A stretch of DNA of 64,000 nt, taken from contig JANQLY010000011.1 of assembly GCA_028280345.1 (NCBI GenBank), forward strand, positions 248,001 to 312,000, in the 5' to 3' direction. Below the pieces are notes generated by a model, which was given only the letters and a program-made list of their open reading frames with translations, searched no databases and was not told the DNA's origin. Both the position numbers and the translations under genes were made by a program. This DNA is from Pseudomonadales bacterium. Its GTDB lineage: Bacteria; Pseudomonadota; Gammaproteobacteria; Pseudomonadales; UBA7239. How positions within the stretch are numbered: the stretch's first letter is position 1; the number at the start of each line of letters is the position of its first letter. This document shows positions 43,501-53,700 of the stretch, one piece after another.

Positions 43501-44102
43501 ACCTTGCAGCGATTGATGAATATCAGTCGCAGTCCGAGCGCAAGATCTACCTTGACGCCCAAAATGATGACCTTACGGATGCACTGGAAACCCTCGAAAA
43601 TGCGATTCGCAAAATAGACCGCGAAACCCGTACCCGATTCCGTGAAACCTTCGACTTTATTAATAACGGCTTCCAGGAGCTGTTCCCGAAAGTATTCGGC
43701 GGTGGCCATGCCTATCTCGAAATGACGGGTAACGATTTGCTCGATACCGGGGTGGCAATTATGGCGCGACCACCCGGCAAGCGAAACAGCACGATTCACC
43801 TGCTCTCCGGTGGGGAAAAGGCGATGACAGCCATTGCTCTGGTATTTTCTATCTTCCGCCTCAACCCGGCACCGTTCTGTATGCTTGATGAGGTTGACGC
43901 GCCACTGGATGATGCTAACGTAGGCCGTTATGTGAAAATGGTGCAGGACATGAGTGAAAAGGTGCAGTTTATCTTTATCACCCATAATAAAATCACCATG
44001 GAAGCTGCCAACCAGCTGATGGGGGTGACGATGCACGAACCCGGTGTTTCTCGTCTGGTAACGGTGGATGTTGAGGAAGCTGCCGAGCTGGCTGCGGTAT
44101 AA
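40593..44102 (+). CDS. smc: Chromosome segregation protein SMC
   Basis: ATPase of the bacterial condensin that compacts and segregates the chromosome. Walker A GPNGCGKSN is at residues 31-39; long coiled coils flank a hinge around residues 500-640 (AGVSGWLQQQQ...WLGPNWLRV); the ABC signature LSGGEK is at 1071-1076, followed by Walker B FCMLDEVDAP. The length of 1169 is typical. It is first in the order smc-zipA-ligA, which is conserved in Pseudomonas as I recall. scpA/scpB are not adjacent. Confidence 0.98.
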   Translation: MRLKSIKLVGFKSFVDPTTASFPSNLCAVVGPNGCGKSNIIDAVRWVMGESSAKNLRGEAMTDVIFNGSGQRKPLGQCSIELVFDNSEHKITGEYAGYNEISIKRLVTRDAISTYFLNGTKCRRKDITDIFLGTGLGPRSYSIIEQGMISRLIEAKPEELRVFIEEAAGISKYKERRRDTENRIKRTRENLERLTDIREELERQLERLKRQAAAAEKYAEFKKEEREVKAQLYGLRYQKLSEQAKIKEQAIRELEVKVEACVADQVSLDTEIEKLRNSYTDSSDQFNEIQGRYYGAGAEVTRVEQSIQHAQERSRQLEEDLAQTEKSVRESEEHLVQDQQRIEGWQTEIKEIDPELEKAKVLEEESAKTLQEAEEAMAAWQQEWDQFNSEAAAPRQQAEVQQSRLQHLERVLSRLEERLAKLDAEKVELGADGDDAEAEEINRLRETVEAHDQQAAQQQSRMEELADRIEQLREQNNSVSDELDTVKSEQQTVAGRHASLEALQQAAMGAEAGVSGWLQQQQLSDQPRLADNLKVTAGWEAAVETVLGNYLQAVCVDSLDSVTSVLSDLEQGELLLLDSAGASATSGGKATVLADYVEQGNVSSFISGVYAVGSLAEAMQLRGQLDAGESVVTKDGLWLGPNWLRVVKDKDQQAGVLARKQELEELDARLAAVGAEVETKSQTLGEGREELKNLEEEREKLRKEISEHNKQHAEERSELSALEAKVEQILKRREDIDREIEEAREQQAHEDESQAEARALLEQAIEAMEKDNVTREELLQRRDSLRETLDTARQSARQNRDHAHELAMRHQSVQTQLESMRESIERLKVQTERLAERRESLKASLDENKDPVGELKQELEEKLKQRLTVEQELTEARKAVEAIEHDLRAVEQKRQVVEQETQAVRQRLENERLGVQESQVRRKTIQEQLQEMKRSLEEVLESLPEEAEESQWEENLAAIGRRIQRLGAINLAAIDEYQSQSERKIYLDAQNDDLTDALETLENAIRKIDRETRTRFRETFDFINNGFQELFPKVFGGGHAYLEMTGNDLLDTGVAIMARPPGKRNSTIHLLSGGEKAMTAIALVFSIFRLNPAPFCMLDEVDAPLDDANVGRYVKMVQDMSEKVQFIFITHNKITMEAANQLMGVTMHEPGVSRLVTVDVEEAAELAAV

Positions 44103-44188
44103 TGCAAAGCCGGTTGAGCCTGACTCAGGAGCAGCCTACAATTCAACCTTCAGGTGAATATTCAGGTAAGAGGGGATAAGCACGATCC

Positions 44189-45142
44189 ATGCGTGAGTGG
44201 TTAATTGCGATAGGCGTTCTGGTCTTTATTGGCATTTTGCTGGACTGCGTCCGTCGCATGCGTGTCGCGAACCGGGATTCCTTGCAAATGAGCCTCAGTA
44301 TGCACAAGGGAATTGACCGTGAGGCCCTTGATGAATACGGCCCGGAGCTGCCCAGTGGAGGTGCCCGCGTTGCAAAGCGCGGTGCTGGCACAAAAGCTGA
44401 CGCACCTGCTGCCGATGATGGCGTAGGTGATAGTGAGAAAGTTACGGCACAGCGTGAAGCTGTGACGCCACAGGTTCCTGCCGAACAGCCCCCCATACAG
44501 AAATCCGAACCGAAACTGGATCTTGAGCAAAGTGTGCCGATGCTGATGGATGCGGACCTTGAGCAGGAGCATACTGAGCGCCGTGAGCCGACATTTAACG
44601 ATAATCTGTTGATGGATGGTGAATCCGGTGTGTTGAGCAAGCCTCGTGTGGTGGAACGCAAGTCCAGAGCGGAAGAAGGAGAGCCGGAAGAGCAGGAAGT
44701 TATTATTATTAATGTAATGTCACGTCATCCTGATGGTTTTGAAGGCGCTGCACTGCTTGAAACGATTTTGTCCTGTGGTATGCGCTATGGAGATATGAAT
44801 ATTTTTCATCACTACGATGAACAGGAAGAGAGCGATATTCTTTACAGCATGGCCAATATTGTGAAACCCGGTACCTTTGATCTGAATAATATGAACAGTT
44901 TTCGCAGCCCCGGTGTAAGTCTGTTTATGACATTACCATTGGATAACCCACAAACCTCCGGTATGGAAGTGTTTGACACCATGCTTGCCACCGCTAATAG
45001 CCTGGTTAACAATCTCGATGGTGAGTTAAAAGATGAAAATCGCAGTGTGATGACGGGGCAAACCATTGAACACTGCCGTCAGCGCATCAGCGATTTTGCC
45101 CGCAAAAAACTTTCCCGTACCGGCTCTTTTAGCGCTGATTAA
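44189..45142 (+). CDS. zipA: Cell division protein ZipA
   Basis: Anchors the FtsZ ring to the inner membrane. The N-terminal helix WLIAIGVLVFIGILLDCVRRMR is followed by a charged, Pro/Ala/Glu-rich linker (about residues 45-180) and the globular FtsZ-binding domain (IIINVMSRHPDGFEGAALLETILSCGMRYGDMNIFHH...). The 317-residue length is normal. It lies between smc and ligA, its usual neighbours. Confidence 0.96.
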   Translation: MREWLIAIGVLVFIGILLDCVRRMRVANRDSLQMSLSMHKGIDREALDEYGPELPSGGARVAKRGAGTKADAPAADDGVGDSEKVTAQREAVTPQVPAEQPPIQKSEPKLDLEQSVPMLMDADLEQEHTERREPTFNDNLLMDGESGVLSKPRVVERKSRAEEGEPEEQEVIIINVMSRHPDGFEGAALLETILSCGMRYGDMNIFHHYDEQEESDILYSMANIVKPGTFDLNNMNSFRSPGVSLFMTLPLDNPQTSGMEVFDTMLATANSLVNNLDGELKDENRSVMTGQTIEHCRQRISDFARKKLSRTGSFSAD

Positions 45143-45212
45143 GAGCGTTAATCAAAAGTGCTGACTAGTGCCGATTAAACCTTGCTAAAACAGCTATAAA
45201 AAAACAGGGTGA

Positions 45213-47231
<2,019 letters not shown>

Positions 47232-47275
47232 AGACGGGGCTCTGATCTCATTAAGTGCTTTTATAATGTGGTTTT

Positions 47276-47480
47276 GTCGGTGATAACCGACGCTATTACT
47301 GTTAATTTTTGGAAAATTTCTTGAAAAACAATGGATTACGGGTCAGACTGACGCTTATCCCTGATCGGGATAAGTGTGTATAGCGTATAAAAACAGCCGG
47401 GAAAAGATTTCCGAACTACATAGCGCACTGCATAGATTGTTAAATCGTAAAAATAATGGATAAGCGCAGTTAACACTGCG
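47276..47480 (+). promoter_or_regulatory. Hairpins in the leader of the first propeller gene
   Basis: The 278-bp spacer after ligA holds three perfect stems: GTCGG/CCGAC (47276-47291), CTTATCCC/GGGATAAG around TGATC (47354-47374) and CGCAGT/ACTGCG around TAAC (47465-47480). None is followed by a clear T-run, so they are more likely operators or mRNA structure than terminators; the first could weakly end ligA. The last stem ends 29 bp before the start codon. Confidence 0.4.
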
Positions 47481-47509
47481 AATTTAAAAGCCGGACTTGA
47501 AGCCGCATT

Positions 47510-50500
47510 ATGAATGAAAAAGCTGTATTGCTAAAAAAAGGACTACTGATTGCTCTGGTATGTCTGGCAAATGCCTGGGCAGGGCTGTCATATGCCGTGG
47601 ATACAGATAATGATGGTAGTCCGGATAGTGAGGAAAATCTTGCCGGAACGGATATCAATGATGCTACCGAACGACCCTGGTGGTGGTTGACGTTTAACAA
47701 CAACACTTATGAATTTTATCAAAGTACCCATTCCGTTGATGGCGCCGGTGATGTGAATAATGATGGCTATGATGATGTCATTATTGGTGGTAATGACAAT
47801 GTGCGAGTTATCAGTGGTGTCGATGGTAGTGAATTATATGTTTTTGCTGCAAGCAATGTGGTTAGTGGTGCCGGTGATGTCAATAATGATGGTTATGATG
47901 ATGTTATCTACCGTGACAGTGGTGGTGCTGTTGTGGCGAGTGGTGCGGATGGCTCGGGATTATATTTTGTTATTTTTGGAGAGAGGTTTAGTGACGCCGG
48001 TGATGTTAATAATGATGGCTATGCGGATTTAATTGTCTCTGACCCTAAAGATAATACTAATGGTTATCACAGTGGTCTTGTTAAAGTTATCAGCGGTTAC
48101 GATGGAGCAGATATTTATACCTACCTTGGCGGTGATGAGCATCATCTCGGTATATCAGTAAGTGCAGCGGGCGATGTCAATAATGACGGTTATGATGATG
48201 TGATAATTGGTGCCTCTGATATGTACGGTCAGGCACATACCAATTATGCCAAAGTCATTTCCGGAATAGATGGCTCCGAGCTGTATACTTTTGATGAAAC
48301 CAAAGAGGGAGTGCTCTTTGGTTATGCGGTGAGCGGTGCCGGTGATGTGAATAATGATGGCTATGACGATGTCATTGTCGGGGCGGCGTTGAACAGGGAT
48401 TCTCTTTCTGAACCTCACTATGCCCGAGTCTATTCCGGTATCGATGGCAGTGTGCTGTTTACACTGACGGGGCGCTTTCCCGATGGCCTGGGCTCATCAG
48501 TTAGTGATGTTGGCGATATTAACGGGGATGGCTATGATGATCTACTCGTTGGTGCTTACCTGAATAATAGATATGAATATAATGGAGGGTCGGCACATAT
48601 CTATAGCGGTTTTGATGGAGCGTTGCTCTACAGCTTCTATGGTGATCAAAGTAGCAAACACTTTGGTGGAACAGTGAATGCCGCAGGTGATCTGGATAAC
48701 GACGGGTATACGGATATTATAATCGGTGCAAGTAGCTATGCCCGGATTATTCTTGCACAGGATTTGCATAACAATGATGATGCCGATTTTATTATTAACG
48801 GATTTGATACAGACAATGATGGTGATGGTATTGAGGATAGTTGGGAACTCGCAAATGGATTAAACCCCCTGGATCCTGATGATGCAGAAGAAGATATAGA
48901 TAACAATGGCTGGAATAATCTGTGGGAATATCAGCAAGGAATAAATATTGCATTGCATGAAGATACTGATAGTGATGGTTCCAGTGATGAAGAAGAATCT
49001 TATGCGGGTACGGATATCTATGATGCTGGACAGCGGCCTCACTGGTGGAAGACTTTTAATGGAGAATATCAGGATCTGGCGGGCTTGTCCGTAGGTGGCG
49101 CCGGTGATATTAATAACGATGGTTACGATGATGTATTGGTCGGTGCTAACGGTGATAAAACGCCAAATGGTGATTACAGTGGCAGTGTAACGGTCTATTC
49201 AGGTCTGGATGGCAGTATGCTTTATCAATTCTATGGTGATAATGAGCTGGATCGCTTTGGTGATTCTGTAGCGAGTGCGGGTGATGTCGATAATGATGGT
49301 TATCCCGATATTATTGCGGGTGCGCGGATAGGAGTTAACGGCATTTATACTGGTGGTTATGCAAAAATATTTAGTGGTTACGACGGTACTGTGATTCATT
49401 TTCTTCACGATTTTGGTACCTGGCGAGGTTACGGTGCTTCGGTTGATGGTGTTGGAGATATTGATAACGATGGTTATGACGATGTGATTGTTGCTGGTTC
49501 CTGGGATACCTCGGAATGGCCCTTAACGAAAGACAGGGCTTATGTCTATTCAGGATCTGATGCTTCCCTGATTTACTTTTTTCAGCTTACTGCATATGAG
49601 AATACAGATACTTTCTGGGGGTTGTCTGTCAGTGGAGCTGGTGACGTTAATAATGATGGTTACAACGATATAATTATTGGTGCGTATCACGACCGTAGTC
49701 ATGGCTATAATTCGGGTATTGCCAAGGTTTACAGTGGATTAGATGGTTCAGAGCTTTATCATTTCGAAAGCACTGTAGCAGGCGATCACTTTGGTATTTC
49801 TGTGAGTGAGGCAGGTGATGTTAATAATGATGGTTACGCTGATGTGATTATAGGCGCACATCGAGCAGATATTGGTTCTGATAATAGTGGTTCTGCTTAT
49901 ATATACAGTGGGCTTGATGGCAGTCTTATTTATCAGTTTAACGGCGATGAGGGACAGGATTTATTAGGTTGGCGTGTTGATGGTCTTGGTGATATCGATA
50001 GTGATAATTACGATGATGTGCTTGTGAGTGCGGGCTCCGGCTATGTAAAAGTCTTTTCAGGTATTGATGGTCGTGAACTGTTCCAGATGCGTGATGATTC
50101 TGTTATCGGATTTGGTTATGCCCTGGGTAATGCCGGTGATCTGGATAATGATGGTTTGAGTGATGTTATCGTCGGTATGCCTGAAGCTGGAGTTAATGGT
50201 CGAATTAGTGGCATGGCACGTGTCTACTTGATGACAGACCTGCATAACGATGTTGACGCAGACTTCCTGGTTAACAGTGTTGATATTGATGATGATAACG
50301 ACAGCCTTGAAGATACTATTGAAGTATTGATAGGTACTGATCCGCTAAGTGCCGATACTGACAATGACGGTCTTAACGACGACGGTGAAGATAGTGATGG
50401 CGACAGTCTGCCGAATATTGTCGAGATCAATAAAGGGCTTGATCCCGCTAACAGTGCTGACGGGACGCTGCCATTGAACGATAGCTACCGTGGTAGGTAC

Positions 50501-50527
50501 CTCAGCAGCCAGAAACAAGGTTTGTAA
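47510..50527 (+). CDS. Exported protein with two seven-bladed FG-GAP beta-propellers
   Basis: A signal peptide (LLIALVCLANAWAGLSYA, residues about 13-30) leads a 1005-residue protein. I count 14 calcium-binding FG-GAP cores of the type D-x-N-x-DG-Y-x-D, in two groups of seven: about residues 85-430 and 525-930. Each group is preceded by a Trp-rich linker (AGTDINDATERPWWW; AGTDIYDAGQRPHWW). This is two integrin-alpha-like propellers. A Ca-rich region (DIDDDNDS...DGEDSDGDSLPN) closes the protein. No catalytic motif, anchor or sorting signal was recognised. A role in surface adhesion or matrix is inference. Confidence 0.85.
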   Translation: MNEKAVLLKKGLLIALVCLANAWAGLSYAVDTDNDGSPDSEENLAGTDINDATERPWWWLTFNNNTYEFYQSTHSVDGAGDVNNDGYDDVIIGGNDNVRVISGVDGSELYVFAASNVVSGAGDVNNDGYDDVIYRDSGGAVVASGADGSGLYFVIFGERFSDAGDVNNDGYADLIVSDPKDNTNGYHSGLVKVISGYDGADIYTYLGGDEHHLGISVSAAGDVNNDGYDDVIIGASDMYGQAHTNYAKVISGIDGSELYTFDETKEGVLFGYAVSGAGDVNNDGYDDVIVGAALNRDSLSEPHYARVYSGIDGSVLFTLTGRFPDGLGSSVSDVGDINGDGYDDLLVGAYLNNRYEYNGGSAHIYSGFDGALLYSFYGDQSSKHFGGTVNAAGDLDNDGYTDIIIGASSYARIILAQDLHNNDDADFIINGFDTDNDGDGIEDSWELANGLNPLDPDDAEEDIDNNGWNNLWEYQQGINIALHEDTDSDGSSDEEESYAGTDIYDAGQRPHWWKTFNGEYQDLAGLSVGGAGDINNDGYDDVLVGANGDKTPNGDYSGSVTVYSGLDGSMLYQFYGDNELDRFGDSVASAGDVDNDGYPDIIAGARIGVNGIYTGGYAKIFSGYDGTVIHFLHDFGTWRGYGASVDGVGDIDNDGYDDVIVAGSWDTSEWPLTKDRAYVYSGSDASLIYFFQLTAYENTDTFWGLSVSGAGDVNNDGYNDIIIGAYHDRSHGYNSGIAKVYSGLDGSELYHFESTVAGDHFGISVSEAGDVNNDGYADVIIGAHRADIGSDNSGSAYIYSGLDGSLIYQFNGDEGQDLLGWRVDGLGDIDSDNYDDVLVSAGSGYVKVFSGIDGRELFQMRDDSVIGFGYALGNAGDLDNDGLSDVIVGMPEAGVNGRISGMARVYLMTDLHNDVDADFLVNSVDIDDDNDSLEDTIEVLIGTDPLSADTDNDGLNDDGEDSDGDSLPNIVEINKGLDPANSADGTLPLNDSYRGRYLSSQKQGL

Positions 50528-50733
50528 CACAAAGATTTTTACCGTTTCGCTATATGGGTAGGTCAAATGCCCATTGAAATTTAAAGGGTAAGATGACAGA
50601 CTTTTGCAATTTCCCGGCGAGCTCTTCGTGTGTCAGCCCTGCCGACTTTAGCCGATTTTTTGATAGAAAAAAGCATTAAAAATTAACAAGATAGGTGCCC
50701 ACAGTATGAGTGGCTGATTGTGAGGATGTGGAT

Positions 50734-53700
50734 ATGATTGGTTGTATCAAGCTTGGTCTGACAAAAAAACTCAAACATGGGCAGGTGTTTTCTTTGCCAG
50801 CCATAATGGTTTTCTTTTGGTTCTTGATATCTGTGGCTCAGGCAGCAGACCTGGATAATGACACGCTGCCTGATGACTGGGAAACTGCGAACGGTTACGA
50901 CCCGGCTGTGCCTCACTATATTGTGGCGGCCGGCTGGCATACCTCCTGTGCGAAAGATGATAATGGCGTCAGTTGCTGGGGAGCCGTGAGTTCTGGACAA
51001 AACACCAATATTCCTTCATTTACTAACCTGAAACAGCTTGCGGTCGGAGCGAGCCATGTCTGTGGTCTTGATGATAATGGTGTGCAGTGCTGGGGCAATG
51101 CTACCTATACCGCTGTGCCGGCGATGACTGGCGTGACACAAATATCCTCATTCAAAAATCATACCTGTGCCCTGCACGATAGCGGAGTGAGTTGCTGGGG
51201 TGATAACGGTAATGGTCAAATATCTGCCCCTTCCCTTACTAATCCGGTTGATATTAGCGCAGGTGGCAGCCATAGCTGTGCGCTGGATAATACTGGAGTG
51301 GTGTGTTGGGGAAATAATGGCAACGGACAAGCCAGCGTACCGGCCTTAACCAATCCAACCGATGTTACTGCCGGTGATCGCAATACCTGTGCGATCCACA
51401 ATGATGGTGAAGTGGCATGTTGGGGCCTGGCGGGTGCAGGGCAGTCGTCACCACCGGCCGCAATTGATGATGCTATAGAGTTATCAATTGGTCAAAATAT
51501 GAGTTGTGCGATTCGGGATAGCTCAGATCCATACCTGGATTGTTGGGGCTCAAATGGTGTAGGGCAATCATCGCCGCCGGAAATGGCAAATGTACGTCAG
51601 ATTAGCTCGGGCTATCAGCATTATTGTTCACTTGCTGATGAAGGAATACGTTGTTGGGGGCGAAGTGCTCAGGGTCAAATCAGTATTGATAATTTCAGCT
51701 TTGATATTGATGGTGATGCTAGTCCAAATGATGAAGAAAATTTAGCTGGAACGGAAAATAATGATCCTGATGAGAGACCTTATTGGTGGCGTACTTACAG
51801 AAGTTATGATTCTTTAGGGTACTTTGGCAGTGCTGTCAGTAATGCGGGTGACGTTAATAATGATGGTTACAGTGATCATGTTATAGGTGGCTATTGGTAT
51901 ATGGTAAATAGTTCCCGCCGGGGAATAGCTAGAATATTCAGCGGTAAGGACGGTCAGCTAATTCACCAACTAGAGGGAAATAACCAAGGCGATTATTTTG
52001 GTTATTCAGTAAGTGATGCAGGTGATGTGAATGGTGATGGTTATGCCGATGTGATTATAGGTGCCCCCTATGATGATAATAGTGGGTTTGAAAGTGGTAC
52101 CGCCCAGGTGTTCAGTGGTCTGGATGGTAGTAACTTATATGTGTTTGCTGGCGATAATGCCGATGATTATTTCGGGATTTCAGTTCATGGAGCAGGCGAT
52201 GTAAACAATGACGGTTATGACGATATTATCGTTGGTGCTGAGCAAGATGATAATAATGGTGATGATAGTGGCATGGTTCGCGTGCTAAGTGGTTTGAATG
52301 GCGCCATTTTATATGAATTTAATGGCGCTGCTGCTGGCGATAACTTTGGCTTATCTGTTAGTGCAGCAGGAGATGTGAATGGTGATGGTTATGCCGATGT
52401 TATTGTCGGTTCCTCTGTTGGCGGATCGAGCCAGGATGAAGGTTATGTCAAAGTGTTTAGTGGTATTGATGGATCTGAGCTTTATTTTTATAACGGCTTT
52501 GGGCTGTTTGGTGAATCTGTGGGTGGCTTGGGTGATGTCAACAACGATGGCCATAGTGATTTTCTAGTCGCTGCCCCGTCAGATGATACAGGAGGATTAA
52601 ATAGAGGAATGGTTGTCGTATATAGTGGTATAGATGGAAGTTCCCTTTATGCGTTAAGTGGAGAAGATGGTGAGCAGCTTGGTTTTTCGGTGTCTGGGAC
52701 AGGTGATCTTGATAACGATACATATAATGACTTGGTAGTCAGCGGTTACGGTTTTGTCAGGATTCTTAGTGGTGCTAGTGGTAATTTATTGTTTGATATT
52801 CCTGTAAGTGGTTTTCCTGATGTTGGAGGTTTGGCAAATAACGTTGATGGTAGTCTGGGTTTTATTGCGAGTAACCGGGCCTATCATATTTCGGATTTGG
52901 CTAATGATGTAGATTATGACAATGTAAAAAATAATGCAGATCCTGATGATGATAATGATGGCATGCCAGATAGTTGGGAAGAGCTTTATGGATTAAATGC
53001 GTTATTGGATGATTCTAGTGATGATCCGGATGGGGATGGTATGACCAACCTATATGAATATCAAAATGGCTTTAATCCGATTGTTTTTGATAATGACACA
53101 GATAGTGATGGAGTGAGTGATCCCTTTGATAATTGTCCGATTGATTCTAATCCTGCTCAAATAGATAGCGATGGAGATGGGAATGGTGATGCATGTGATA
53201 GTGATGATGATAATGATGGTATGCCGGATGATTGGGAGCTTTTATACAGCCTGAATCCATTCGCTAACGACGCAGCACTTGATCCGGATAGCGATGGAAT
53301 GTCGAACCTTTACGAATATCAGCATGGGTTTGATCCGACTGTTGTAGATAATGATGCTGATGGGGATGGCAGGAGTGATCCCTTTGATAATTGTCCGTCC
53401 GTCTTTAATCCAGGGCAGGAAAATAATGACGGAGATAGCGAGGGAGATGTATGTGATTTGGATGATGATAATGACGGTATGCCAGATAGTTGGGAGTTGA
53501 TATATGGCTTGAATGCTTTGTTAGATGACTCATCAGTTGATAGTGATGGTGATGGTATGTCTAATCTTTATGAATATCAGTATGGGTTTAATCCGATTGT
53601 GGTGGATAATGATGCGGATGGAGATGGCAGGAGCGACCCCTTTGATAATTGCCCGAGTGTATTTAATCCGGGGCAGGAAAATAATGATGGAGATAGCGAG

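Noticed and set aside
50528..50733. Riboswitch or terminator between the two giant genes
   Set aside because: The 206-bp spacer has GCCGA direct repeats and a T-run, but I could not form a convincing stem or match a known riboswitch core.
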